Source: Candidatus Allochristensenella caecavium
Lineage (GTDB): Bacteria; Bacillota; Clostridia; Christensenellales; QAND01
Length of the DNA: 64,000 nt
Assembly: GCA_904397865.1 (NCBI GenBank)
Contig: CAJFOS010000013.1
Location: forward strand, 64,001-128,000
Reading direction: 5' to 3'
A program made the translations under genes and the position numbers. The notes beneath the pieces were generated by a model, which was not told the DNA's origin, did not search any database, and saw only the letters and a list, made by a program, of their open reading frames with translations. Of the stretch, positions 54,030 to 63,014 are shown one piece after another (the first letter of the stretch is position 1; each line of letters opens with the position of its first letter).

Positions 54030-54608
54030 ATGGAACACGCACAAGAGCATGCCCTGCGCGCCCTGTGCATGACATTTTTAAAAATCGGCGCGTTTACCTT
54101 TGGCGGCGGCTATGCAATGATTCCCATGATTCAGCGCGAAGCAGTGGAGACGCACCGCTGGATTGACGAGAGCGAAATGCTGAATATGATTGCGATTGCT
54201 GAATCCACCCCCGGGCCCATTGCCATCAATACCGCGACGTTCATCGGCTACAAGGTTAGGGGATTCTGGGGAGCGTTGGTGGCAACGACAAGCGTCGTCC
54301 TTCCCTCGCTTTTGGTGATTTCGCTGGTTTCGCTTGCGTTGGCCTTTGTTCAGAACAACGTATGGGTGCAAAGTGCATTTGCCGGTGTCCGCGCAGGGGT
54401 AGTGGTGCTGATATTGGGCGCGGTGATGAAACTGGCCAGGCACTGCAAAAAGGACGTATTTCATCTCAGCCTCATTTTGGCGGCCTTTTTTTGCGTACTG
54501 TTCTTTGACATCAACAGCATTTACGTGCTAATTGGCGCAGGCGCCGTGGGTGTTTTCGTACAGTTGTGGCGCACACGCCGCTGCGGCGGTAACGGAGGCA
54601 CACCATGA
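54030..54608 (+). CDS. Chromate transporter-family protein, half-size (first)
   Basis: 192 aa with about five to six membrane helices. The CHR domain start FLKIGAFTFGGGYAMIPMI and the ESTPGPIAINTATFIGY motif are diagnostic. Short-chain CHR proteins are encoded in adjacent pairs and work together. Transport of chromate is known for the family, but in anaerobic Clostridia the physiological anion is unclear. AAAGGGGG precedes the ATG. Confidence 0.92.
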   Translation: MEHAQEHALRALCMTFLKIGAFTFGGGYAMIPMIQREAVETHRWIDESEMLNMIAIAESTPGPIAINTATFIGYKVRGFWGALVATTSVVLPSLLVISLVSLALAFVQNNVWVQSAFAGVRAGVVVLILGAVMKLARHCKKDVFHLSLILAAFFCVLFFDINSIYVLIGAGAVGVFVQLWRTRRCGGNGGTP

Positions 54609-55180
54609 TTTTGCTGCAGCTTTTTTGGACGTTTTTCAAGGTGGGCGCGTTTACCTTTGGCGGCGGCTACGCGATGATTCCCATGATTGAGAGCGAGATG
54701 CTTGCACATCAGTGGATTTCCATGGAACAGATGGTGGATTTCATTGCCATTTCCGAATCGACGCCCGGGCCTTTTGCCGTTAATATTGCGACGTTTGTTG
54801 GCATGGAAACCAGTGGATTTCTGGGCGCAGCGGTTGCCACGCTGGGCGTTGTGCTTCCTTCGTTTCTCATCATCTTGCTCATTGCGCATTTCTTTCTACA
54901 GTCTTTTCAGAAAAACCGTGTTGTCAATGGCGCGCTGCAGGGTGTACGTCCGGCGGTCATTGGCCTGATGGCCTCGGTGACTGTAACGATTGGCTACCAA
55001 CAGCTGTTTCCCCTGGGCGTCCAGGTTGCTTCCTCTTGGCATGGACTGGACATTCGCGCGCTTTTGATTATGGTGCTGTTGCTGGGGCTGCGTGCTTGGA
55101 AAAAAGAATTGCATCCCATTTGGGTGATTGGCATTTCAGCCGTTTTAGGCGTGCTGTTTTATGGCGTTTGGGGCGTTTAG
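54605..55180 (+). CDS. Chromate transporter-family protein, half-size (second)
   Basis: 191 aa, a paralogue of the previous protein: FFKVGAFTFGGGYAMIPMIESEM and SESTPGPFAVNIATFVGME. The ATGA overlap shows coupled synthesis of the heterodimeric pair, in which the two halves are thought to insert with opposite orientations. Confidence 0.92.
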   Translation: MILLQLFWTFFKVGAFTFGGGYAMIPMIESEMLAHQWISMEQMVDFIAISESTPGPFAVNIATFVGMETSGFLGAAVATLGVVLPSFLIILLIAHFFLQSFQKNRVVNGALQGVRPAVIGLMASVTVTIGYQQLFPLGVQVASSWHGLDIRALLIMVLLLGLRAWKKELHPIWVIGISAVLGVLFYGVWGV

Positions 55181-55263
55181 CAAAGCATGGGTAGAAAAAC
55201 GGGTAAAGTGGACGCAATTTTGCTATAATAAAAGAATCCAGTCCGCAATAAAGGAGCGCGTGT

Positions 55264-56655
55264 ATGAAACGACCCACCGTCAGCGCAAGCACACTATTGC
55301 TGCGAGCCCTTGCCTATATTGGCATTGGGCTGTTTATGGTGTTGTATCCGTTTCGCGTCCTGCAAGCGTTTTATTGGGGTGCCGTTGCGCTTTTTGGCGT
55401 GCTGAGCGTATCCGAACTGCTGGGTTTGCTGGCCCCGCCCAAAGCAGAGCAAAAGCGTCCGCAGCGGGTGCTGCCCTTGTGTGCATGTCTGGGCGCACTG
55501 TTGTTTCTGCTGTGTTGGCCGGAAACAGCGTTGATGATTTTACCCATGGTGATGGGGCTATGGGCGATGGTCAATGGTGCGCTGCATACGGTTTCCTATG
55601 TCCAGTTTTATAAGAATGATGTGCCGGGCCGGCTGGGTACGCTGTTTTCAGCGATTCTTTCGTATGCGTTTGGGCTGACGCTGTTTTTGAATGCGCGCGG
55701 CTATATTGCGACAGTTGCACTGATTGCCGGTATTTACCTGGTTTTATACGGCGCCGTGGTTTTTGGCGATTTCTGGAATGAAATGCATCCGGTGGGCTAT
55801 AATCCGCGCAAGCGCCGTTTTCGCATCACCATGCCGGTCTGGCTGGCCGCATTTCTGCCTTATACAATGATTAGCCGGGTCAATCAAATTTTCCGCCGCC
55901 CTGCGGAGAAGACCAAACCCAGCCGGCAGTTGCCGGAGGAGGATGCATTCGACGCCGTCAAAGAAGAGGCTCCGCCGGATATGGAGGTTTTTGTGCACAC
56001 CTCTCCGGATGGGATGGGCATGTTTGGCCATGTGGATTTATATTTTGACGGCCAGGTCATCACCTACGGATGCTATGACGACCGTACCAAATGGTTGTTC
56101 AACGCCTTGGGGGAAGGACATATGCTGTTTATTGAGGACAGAGAAGCATACATCCCCTTTTGTATTTATGAAAGCAATAAAACGATTTTTGGTTTTGGTT
56201 TGCGCCTGGACGAGGAACAAAAACAGAGCATCCGGGACAAATTGCAATCGATTCAAGCGCTGCTGATACCATGGTATTCCGATGCCCAGCTCGCACAGAT
56301 GGGACGCTTGCCCAAAGACGCGCATTATGATGATTACGCCAGCCTGCTTTCTCAAGCTGTATCCACGTATTTTTATAAGTTTAAGAGCGGAAAATTTAAA
56401 ACCTATTTTGTCCTGGGCACCAATTGCGTTTTGTTGGCAGACCAGCTTATCGGTGCCGCGGGCACGGATATTTTGAAAGTGGGCGGGATTATCACGCCCG
56501 GTACATATTATGATTATCTGAACCGCGAATTTTTGCGCAACAACAGTTTGGTCATATCGCGCAAGGCGTATACTGCGGCCAAATGCAGTGAACAAATCGC
56601 CCGCATTCAGGCTAAATTGGACGCTTATCAAGCGGAGAAATCGAAAGGGGTTTGA
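55264..56655 (+). CDS. HdeD-like membrane domain fused to a permuted papain-like (NlpC/P60-type) domain
   Basis: 463 aa. Residues 1-170 have six hydrophobic helices in pairs, like HdeD/DUF308 proteins. A linker (175-240, basic then acidic) leads to a soluble domain with GHVDLYFDG (H256) and GTNCVLLADQL (C388). In permuted NlpC/P60, LRAT and YiiX-type enzymes the His comes before the Cys, as here, so a Cys peptidase, amidase or acyltransferase activity is possible. This is pattern-based inference. A TATAAT (55224-55229) lies upstream. One base separates it from the next gene. Confidence 0.7.
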   Translation: MKRPTVSASTLLLRALAYIGIGLFMVLYPFRVLQAFYWGAVALFGVLSVSELLGLLAPPKAEQKRPQRVLPLCACLGALLFLLCWPETALMILPMVMGLWAMVNGALHTVSYVQFYKNDVPGRLGTLFSAILSYAFGLTLFLNARGYIATVALIAGIYLVLYGAVVFGDFWNEMHPVGYNPRKRRFRITMPVWLAAFLPYTMISRVNQIFRRPAEKTKPSRQLPEEDAFDAVKEEAPPDMEVFVHTSPDGMGMFGHVDLYFDGQVITYGCYDDRTKWLFNALGEGHMLFIEDREAYIPFCIYESNKTIFGFGLRLDEEQKQSIRDKLQSIQALLIPWYSDAQLAQMGRLPKDAHYDDYASLLSQAVSTYFYKFKSGKFKTYFVLGTNCVLLADQLIGAAGTDILKVGGIITPGTYYDYLNREFLRNNSLVISRKAYTAAKCSEQIARIQAKLDAYQAEKSKGV

Positions 56656-56656
56656 G

Positions 56657-57859
56657 ATGGACCGCAAAAAATACCGTACCATTGCGACCTATACCATCCT
56701 GGTCGGAATCGTGCTGATTCTGGCCGTATTCCTGTGCCTGCGTTCGGAGGAGCTGGGCCAGTTCTTCTCCAATATCATGGGCGTGCTAAGTCCGTTTTTT
56801 ATCGGCTTTTGTATTGCATATCTGCTATTGGGGCCGCAGCGCTTTTTGGAAAAGCAGATTGTGCGTATTCCCGTAGTGCGGGATTGGCATCCTGGACTGC
56901 GGCGGGGTTTGTGTATGGTGGCGGTATACGCGGCGTTTTTTGCCCTGATTTCGTTGTTGGTGATGACCATTTTGCCTACGGTTGTGCAGACGATTGCGAC
57001 GCTGATTGCCAATCTGCCCACCTATATGCAGCAGTTGACGGATACCATGGGCGATGTGCTCATTCGGTTCAATGTTCCAATGGAGGAAATCAGCCAGTGG
57101 TTTGGGTCTTGGGAAAACATTCTTACGACGCTGTTGAATTCGCTCAGTAGCTTTACCAATAGTTTGCTGGCCATTGTTCAGGAAGTGACCACGGTTGCCA
57201 TGAACTTGTTCATGGGACTGCTGATTTCCTGTTATATGCTGGCCGGCCGCAACCGGTTTGCGCTGCAGAGCCAGAAGGTATTGTACGCACTGTTTCCACA
57301 GCGGGCAGCGGATTATGTGATTGATGTCGCACACCGTGCGCATACGGTGTTCAGCACCTATATCTACGTTCGCCTGGCGACGTCGGCTGTTCTGGGCGTA
57401 ATTACTTTTATATTGTTGCATATCTTGGGCATTCCATACGATGTACTCATTGGCGTAGTAGTAGCGTTCTGCAACCTGATTCCCATTTTCGGCCCTATCG
57501 TGGGAACAGTCATTGGCGCAGTATTGCTGATTACGGTCAGCCCATGGAAAATGCTTATTTTCGTAGTTATTTCCATTGTCACCCAGCAGTTGGAAGGCAA
57601 TGTGGTTACACCCAAACTGATGGATAAAAGCATTGGATTGCCAGCGTTCTGGGTGCTGGTGGCCGTCACATTGGGCGGCGGTCTGTGGGGCATGATGGGG
57701 ATGCTGCTGGGCGTGCCGATTATGGCGGTTATCTATGCGTTATTTGCTCAGTTTGTGGGCAAACGCTTGCGCAAAAAAGGCATCAGCGCCAGCGAATTGG
57801 CCCAGCACGAACACGTAATGGAACAGCCTATGCAGGACGGACAGGAGACGGACGTGTAA
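56657..57859 (+). CDS. AI-2E family (PerM/UPF0118) membrane protein
   Basis: 400 aa from the ATG at 56657, after GAAAGGGG. About eight membrane helices with a large loop in the middle. Family signatures: SPFFIGFCIAYLLLGP, YIYVRLATSAVLGVITF, ALLIGV-like VLIGVVVAFCNLIPIFGPIVGTV and QQLEGNVVTPKLMDKSIGLPAFWVL. Members have been tied to autoinducer-2 export or to Na+/H+ antiport; the role here is open. Confidence 0.92.
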   Translation: MDRKKYRTIATYTILVGIVLILAVFLCLRSEELGQFFSNIMGVLSPFFIGFCIAYLLLGPQRFLEKQIVRIPVVRDWHPGLRRGLCMVAVYAAFFALISLLVMTILPTVVQTIATLIANLPTYMQQLTDTMGDVLIRFNVPMEEISQWFGSWENILTTLLNSLSSFTNSLLAIVQEVTTVAMNLFMGLLISCYMLAGRNRFALQSQKVLYALFPQRAADYVIDVAHRAHTVFSTYIYVRLATSAVLGVITFILLHILGIPYDVLIGVVVAFCNLIPIFGPIVGTVIGAVLLITVSPWKMLIFVVISIVTQQLEGNVVTPKLMDKSIGLPAFWVLVAVTLGGGLWGMMGMLLGVPIMAVIYALFAQFVGKRLRKKGISASELAQHEHVMEQPMQDGQETDV

Positions 57860-57879
57860 GCGTGCCTGGGCGCATCATC

Positions 57880-57909
57880 TTGGCAGCAGGCATGCAAATA
57901 TGGTATGAT
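57880..57909 (+). promoter_or_regulatory. Promoter of the nucleotide-sugar dehydratase gene
   Basis: TTGGCA (57880-57885), 18-nt spacer, TATGAT (57904-57909). Confidence 0.6.
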
Positions 57910-57978
57910 AATCGCCGGTATAGATGAAAAAGGTCGAGACGGGTAGAACGGACAAGCCGTCTTTTGGGGGAAGGAAAC

Positions 57979-59829
57979 GTGCAGCGAACAGGACCTCTGT
58001 TAAGCTTGAAAACCAAACGCATTTTGTTGCTGCTGTTGGACGCGGTCTGTGTATGTATCGCTTATTTGTTCACGCTTTCGTTCCGCTTTGGCGGCCGTAT
58101 GCCCACTTATTATTGGCAGATTTATTGGCAAACCATTGGCTTTATCATTCCCATCTATCTTCTGTTTTTCGTTTGTTTTCATTTGTATAGCAGCCTATGG
58201 GAACATGCCAGCGTGGATGAATTGCTGCAGACGATGGTGGCCTGCCTGTGCGGGACGCTCATCAGTTTGCTGTTCGCGCAGGTCATTGATAAGATGTTGC
58301 CGATTTCCGTATATATTGCCGCGGGCTTGGTGACGATGTTGCTGATTGGCTGGATTCGTATGGGGTACCGCGTGGTGCGGTATTTGTTCCGCCGCGGCGC
58401 GGCCGTTCCCGACCAAGGCGTGGTGAAGGCCATGGTGATTGGCGCAGGCAAAAGCGGCGCGAGTATCATCAAACAGATGCAGGACGTCACCACGGTACAA
58501 GTGGAACCGGTGGTGATTGTTGATGATGACGAGACCAAAGTCGGTACGCGGATTCATGGCGTTCCGGTCAAGGGGACAACGGCGGATATTTTGCCCTTGG
58601 CGGTCAAGTATAAAGTGTCGCAAATCATCTTTGCTATCCCATCCGCATCCCCGCAGGAGCGTAAGCGCATTTTGGAAGCGTGTACGCAGACCAATTGCGA
58701 ATTGAAAATTGTGCCGGGGATTGAAGACATTCTGGATGGTATTCAGTTTTCCAATATCCGTAATGTGGACATCTGCGACTTGTTGCCGCGGCCGGAAGTG
58801 AAATTGCATGTTGAGCGCATCAGTGGCTATCTGGCAGACCGGGTGATTTTAATCACAGGAGGAAGCGGGTCCATCGGCTCGGAAATCTGCCGGCAGATTG
58901 CACCGTTCCATCCCAAAAAATTGTTGATTTTTGATATTTATGAAAATAACGCCTATGAACTGCTGGTAGATTTGCGCCGCGAGTATGGAGATACGCTGGA
59001 TGTAGAAGTGCTGATTGGGTCCATTCGCGATGAAAAGCGGTTGGAAGAGGTATTCAGTACCTATCATCCAGAGGTCGTATTTCATGCGGCTGCCCATAAA
59101 CATGTGCCGCTGATGGAGACAAGTCCGGCCGAAGCGGTGAAAAACAATGTGTTTGGCACCTGGAATACAGCGCGCATGGCCGACCGTTACGGCGTGCAGC
59201 GTTTTGTGTTGATTTCCACGGACAAAGCGGTCAATCCTACCAATATCATGGGGGCGACCAAGTATCTGGCCGAGTTGGTCATGCAGTATATGAATTCCAT
59301 CAGCCAGACACGGTTCGTGGCCGTTCGGTTCGGCAACGTCCTCGGTTCCAGCGGAAGTGTAATTCCGCTGTTCAAGCGCCAGATTGAACAGGGCGGCCCG
59401 GTGACGGTTACACATCCGGATATCGAACGGTATTTCATGACCATTCCGGAAGCGGCACGCTTGGTGATTCAGGCAGGCAGCATGGCCAAGGAGGGCCAGA
59501 TTTTCATTCTGGATATGGGCCAGCCAGTTAAGATTGATGATGTGGCCCGTACCTATATCCGCTTGTGTGGCTTTGAACCCGATGTGGATATCAAAATTGT
59601 CTATACAGGTCTGCGCCCGGGCGAAAAAATGTATGAGGAGCTGTTGCAGGCGGGCGAGGATGTGGTGGAATCCGGTTTCCAGGGGATTTTGATTGGGCAA
59701 TCGCATGCCATCGAACCACAGGAGATTTTGCATCGTCTGCAGTGGTTGGGCGAACAGGTGGAACAGGACCCGGCTCATACGCCGAGTTATATCGCCAAAG
59801 TTGTGCCGACGTATCGCGGCAAACAGTAA
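57979..59829 (+). CDS. CapD/PglF-type UDP-sugar 4,6-dehydratase, membrane-bound
   Basis: 616 aa from the GTG at 57979, with GGGGAAGGA upstream; a TTG at 57964 would start over that site. Four N-terminal membrane helices (about 8-120), a CoA-binding-like domain (VMVIGAGKSGASIIKQM), then the SDR catalytic domain with ITGGSGSIGSEICRQ, AAAHKHVPLMETSP and STDKAVNPTNIMGATKYLAE. As in PglF and WbpM, Met replaces the usual catalytic Tyr. It makes 4-keto-6-deoxy sugars for glycans. Confidence 0.95.
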   Translation: MQRTGPLLSLKTKRILLLLLDAVCVCIAYLFTLSFRFGGRMPTYYWQIYWQTIGFIIPIYLLFFVCFHLYSSLWEHASVDELLQTMVACLCGTLISLLFAQVIDKMLPISVYIAAGLVTMLLIGWIRMGYRVVRYLFRRGAAVPDQGVVKAMVIGAGKSGASIIKQMQDVTTVQVEPVVIVDDDETKVGTRIHGVPVKGTTADILPLAVKYKVSQIIFAIPSASPQERKRILEACTQTNCELKIVPGIEDILDGIQFSNIRNVDICDLLPRPEVKLHVERISGYLADRVILITGGSGSIGSEICRQIAPFHPKKLLIFDIYENNAYELLVDLRREYGDTLDVEVLIGSIRDEKRLEEVFSTYHPEVVFHAAAHKHVPLMETSPAEAVKNNVFGTWNTARMADRYGVQRFVLISTDKAVNPTNIMGATKYLAELVMQYMNSISQTRFVAVRFGNVLGSSGSVIPLFKRQIEQGGPVTVTHPDIERYFMTIPEAARLVIQAGSMAKEGQIFILDMGQPVKIDDVARTYIRLCGFEPDVDIKIVYTGLRPGEKMYEELLQAGEDVVESGFQGILIGQSHAIEPQEILHRLQWLGEQVEQDPAHTPSYIAKVVPTYRGKQ

Positions 59830-59837
59830 ACCGTATG

Positions 59838-59866
59838 ACAGCAGGGTACGCCCTGCTGTTTTTTAT
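59838..59866 (+). terminator. Intrinsic terminator after the dehydratase gene
   Basis: ACAGCAGGG, TACG loop, CCCTGCTGT and six T residues. The next ribosome site is only about 10 nt beyond, so the next gene depends on read-through or an internal start. Confidence 0.9.
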
Positions 59867-59883
59867 CGAGGAGGATGAAGCAT

Positions 59884-60849
59884 ATGCGTTGGGGTATTTT
59901 GGGATTGGGGACGATTGCGCAGGAATTTGCCGCCGTGATGCAGCGAAACGGCCAGCCGGTCTATGCAGCTGCTTCGCGGACAGGGGAAAAGGCGCAAGCC
60001 TTTGCGCGGTGCTACGGAATTGAAAAGACGTATGCGTCCTATGAAGCGATGCTGGCGGACCCACAGGTGGATATCGTGTACGTAGCTACTCCGCATTGCA
60101 ATCATGCACAGTGGATACAGTCTTGCCTGATGGCGGACAAACACGTGCTTTGTGAAAAAGCAATTACCGTCAGCAGTGATGAACTGCAGCCGCTGGCGGC
60201 CTTGGCCTGTCAACGGGGCTTGGTACTCAGCGAAGCGATGACAATTTTTCATATGCCGCTTTATATTAAGCTGCGGCAGATGCTGCAGGAAGGTGTGCTG
60301 GGGGAATTGAAGATGATTCAGGTTTCCTTTGGCAGCCATAAGGAATACGATGTCCATAACCGTTTTTTCAATCCAGCTTTGGCAGGCGGCGCTTTATTGG
60401 ACATTGGTACATATGCGCTTTCATTTGTACGGTGGTTCTTGTCCGAACGGGTGGACACCATCCTGACCACCTATCATCCCTTTGAGACAGGCGTGGACGA
60501 GAAGGCCGGTATTCTTCTGCAGACGCCGGGCGCACAGATGGCCACCATTGCCTTGACCATGCGTGCCAAGATGCCTAAGCGCGGCATCGTTGCCGGGGAG
60601 AAAGGCTATATTGTGGTGGACAATTTTCCGCGTGCCGACTGCGCCATGTGGATTCGCACGGACGGGACGCAGGAAGAAATACATGCGGGCGAAACCGACC
60701 AGGCCCTTTGGTATGAAGCGCAGGATATGGAGGCCTATATAAACAAAAAGAAGAGCAATCTGCTTACGCTCTCCGCCGATGTCATGGACTGGATGACATG
60801 TATCCGCCGGCAGTGGGGGATGCAGTATCCCTTTGAATCCAATCAATAA
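59884..60849 (+). CDS. Gfo/Idh/MocA family oxidoreductase
   Basis: 321 aa from the ATG at 59884 (about 10 nt after GAGGAGG; an ATG at 59875 is too close). The Rossmann start RWGILGLGTIAQEFAAVM, the VYVATPHCNHAQWIQSCLMADKHVLCEKAITVS segment with the EKP-like EKA motif (Ala for Pro), and GGALLDIGTYALSF are typical of the family (trans-dihydrodiol or sugar dehydrogenases). Given the dehydratase ahead, a sugar substrate is plausible but unproven. Confidence 0.9.
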   Translation: MRWGILGLGTIAQEFAAVMQRNGQPVYAAASRTGEKAQAFARCYGIEKTYASYEAMLADPQVDIVYVATPHCNHAQWIQSCLMADKHVLCEKAITVSSDELQPLAALACQRGLVLSEAMTIFHMPLYIKLRQMLQEGVLGELKMIQVSFGSHKEYDVHNRFFNPALAGGALLDIGTYALSFVRWFLSERVDTILTTYHPFETGVDEKAGILLQTPGAQMATIALTMRAKMPKRGIVAGEKGYIVVDNFPRADCAMWIRTDGTQEEIHAGETDQALWYEAQDMEAYINKKKSNLLTLSADVMDWMTCIRRQWGMQYPFESNQ

Positions 60850-60878
60850 AAAGAGGCGCAAGATACGCCTCTTTTTTG
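60848..60878. terminator. Bidirectional terminator between converging genes
   Basis: AAAAAGAGGCG, CAAGATA loop, CGCCTCTTTTTT. Serves both the oxidoreductase and the DUF1893 gene. Confidence 0.9.
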
Positions 60879-60881
60879 ATT

Positions 60882-61304
60882 TCAGATTTGTTTATCCTTA
60901 AAAAAGTCCGTCAGTATGGCCACGGCTTCTTCTGGCGTCTGCGCATCGCGCACCAGATGTTCCATGGGACACGGCCCATCTTGGTTGCGGTTGAGAATGC
61001 GCGGCACGCACATGCCGTACGTGACGGGAAAAGATGCCTGGTGAAGCAGTGCTAAAGCGGTTTCACTGATTAAATCCGTATATAGATGTGAGGCCCCCGA
61101 GACGATGGTCAGTGCAGCGGCGGCCCGCCCGGTTACCTTATCCGCAATAATGGAACCTTTGAGCAGCGCAGGCTGCTGCGTGACCAGCCGGTATAACGGG
61201 AGTACCCCTTTTTCTTTGGCTTCCGCAATGCAGGTCTGCCCGCGGAAAACAGCCAGGGTGTCTTCATGTTCCATCAAATATGCATGGTAAAAAGATGCTG
61301 ACAA
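60882..61304 (-). CDS. DUF1893 domain protein
   Basis: 140 aa. The LAVFRGQTCIAEAKEKGVLPLYRLV, GSIIADKVTGRAAAAL, YTDLISETALALL and CPMEHLV segments match DUF1893, a family with a cytidine-deaminase-like fold and no firm function. Cys residues (in GMCVPRILN and GPCPMEHLV) and the conserved acidic residue could form a site. It lies 15 nt behind the sugar transferase gene in the same minus-strand unit. Confidence 0.82.
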   Translation of the reverse strand: MSASFYHAYLMEHEDTLAVFRGQTCIAEAKEKGVLPLYRLVTQQPALLKGSIIADKVTGRAAAALTIVSGASHLYTDLISETALALLHQASFPVTYGMCVPRILNRNQDGPCPMEHLVRDAQTPEEAVAILTDFFKDKQI

Positions 61305-61319
61305 AATCCATTCCCCCTA

Positions 61320-61889
<570 letters not shown>

Positions 61890-61947
61890 GCTGTGCCGCT
61901 CCTTTCAATCTTTCCATTTTATTATTGTGTACAAGAAAGCCGGGTCT

Positions 61948-61975
61948 ATTGTACCATAAGTTTCCATATCGGCAA
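61948..61975 (-). promoter_or_regulatory. Promoter of the sugar transferase unit
   Basis: Minus strand TTGCCG (complement of 61970-61975), 16-nt spacer, TACAAT (complement of 61948-61953). Confidence 0.65.
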
Positions 61976-62116
61976 AGCAACCCTTACAATCATCGTTATA
62001 TATCATGCAGCCGAAAGCCGCTGGAACAATGGGCGCATTTAAGACGTCCCGCGCCGCCTCACACAGGCCGGCGTGTTTTGCATACGATAGAAACAGAACC
62101 GCCGGAGGTGGGAAGG

Positions 62117-62365
62117 ATGTATGTACAAGGGTGGCTCACCAGCTTATTTTTTTATGCGATTCTGGGTCTGTTTGCGCCGCGGCTGCTGGGTGGGCAATGG
62201 TGTGTCGGCCGCGGGTGGTTGCTGCTTGGCATGGCGGGTCTGCTTTTTGGTACGCTTTCGCTGTGTTGTCCGTACATGTTCTGGGCAGCGGTTTACAGCC
62301 ATTTGGCATGCCTGTGTTTCTGGGGGGCTTTTTCGGCCTATTCGCATACAAAAAACAAGAGATAA
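62117..62365 (+). CDS. Small membrane protein, unknown
   Basis: 82 aa from the ATG at 62117 with GGAGGTGGGAAGG just upstream. Three hydrophobic helices (LTSLFFYAILGLFAP, WLLLGMAGLLFGTLSLCC, FWAAVYSHLACLCFWGAF) with basic ends. A second overlapping frame from 62121 gives no sensible protein. No family recognised. A terminator follows directly. Confidence 0.6.
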   Translation: MYVQGWLTSLFFYAILGLFAPRLLGGQWCVGRGWLLLGMAGLLFGTLSLCCPYMFWAAVYSHLACLCFWGAFSAYSHTKNKR

Positions 62366-62394
62366 AAAAAGAAGGCGTTTCCGCCCTCTTTTTT
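62365..62394. terminator. Terminator after the small membrane protein gene
   Basis: AAAAAAGAAGGCG, TTTC loop, CGCCCTCTTTTTT with one mismatch; A/T-rich on both sides, so it may also serve the converging gene. Confidence 0.8.
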
Positions 62395-62400
62395 GCCAAA

Positions 62401-62814
62401 TTATATCATATCCACATAGTCCTGAGCTTTGAATTTCAGCGACATGTCGATATCATCCCGTTCGCCCACTTCTTTGAGCAGAGCGACCAGTTTATCGCGC
62501 CATTCTTCCGGACCCTTTTTGGCATCACGGTACAGCAGCCAGACCGTCTGTTGCGTCGGGTTGCGCTTGATAGACGCTTCCAACAGTTCCTCATAGCCGT
62601 TGCCGCGATATTGCTCAAGCAAATCGCTCACGTAGCCCGGGCGCCCCCAAGAAAACTTGGGATTCTTTTCCATCACTTCAAAGACATAGGGAAGCGCTTC
62701 CTGCATCAATCCCGCCGCTTTAAGTGCGTCGACGAACTTCTGTTCAGCGACAACGCTGCAGTGTTCAACGCTGCGTTCAAACGTGCCCATGATGATTGAC
62801 AGTTGTTCATTCAT
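62401..62814 (-). CDS. Conserved-looking hypothetical cytosolic protein
   Basis: 137 aa from the ATG at 62814 (AAAGGAAG upstream; an upstream ATG at 62838 overlaps the promoter side). Mainly alpha-helical, charged, with no signal peptide and no membrane segment. It has a pattern of helix pairs (FVDALKAAGLMQEALPYVFEVMEKNP, YVSDLLEQYRGNGYEELLEAS, TVWLLYRDAKKGPEEWRDKLVALLKEV) that recalls tetratricopeptide-like helical hairpins. I do not recognise the family. Confidence 0.7.
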   Translation of the reverse strand: MNEQLSIIMGTFERSVEHCSVVAEQKFVDALKAAGLMQEALPYVFEVMEKNPKFSWGRPGYVSDLLEQYRGNGYEELLEASIKRNPTQQTVWLLYRDAKKGPEEWRDKLVALLKEVGERDDIDMSLKFKAQDYVDMI

Positions 62815-62868
62815 GATTGTATCTTCCTTTCTGTACAAACGTACAAAAAATTTTTTTCATTTTTTATT

Positions 62869-62898
62869 AGTATAGCATACAACATAAAAGAATCGCAA
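62869..62898 (-). promoter_or_regulatory. Promoter of the hypothetical gene
   Basis: Minus strand TTGCGA (complement of 62893-62898), 18-nt spacer, TATACT (complement of 62869-62874). Confidence 0.6.
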
Positions 62899-62951
62899 CG
62901 CTGCAAAAACAGCCCGGCTAAAAGAAAATAGCCCATTTTTAGCGGAAAAGG

Positions 62952-62982
62952 TTGACTTTGAGCCAACTCCAGATAGTATGAT
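62952..62982 (+). promoter_or_regulatory. Possible promoter of the aldo/keto reductase gene
   Basis: TTGACT (62952-62957) and TATGAT (62977-62982) with a long 19-nt spacer. Confidence 0.45.
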
Positions 62983-63014
62983 TTCTATATTCTAAATAAT
63001 CGGGGGGATTTTAG

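Noticed and set aside
62121-62432. Alternative frame over the small membrane protein
   Set aside because: It gives a Cys/Arg-rich, non-repeating protein that runs through the terminator; the frame from 62117 gives clean membrane helices and a proper ribosome site.
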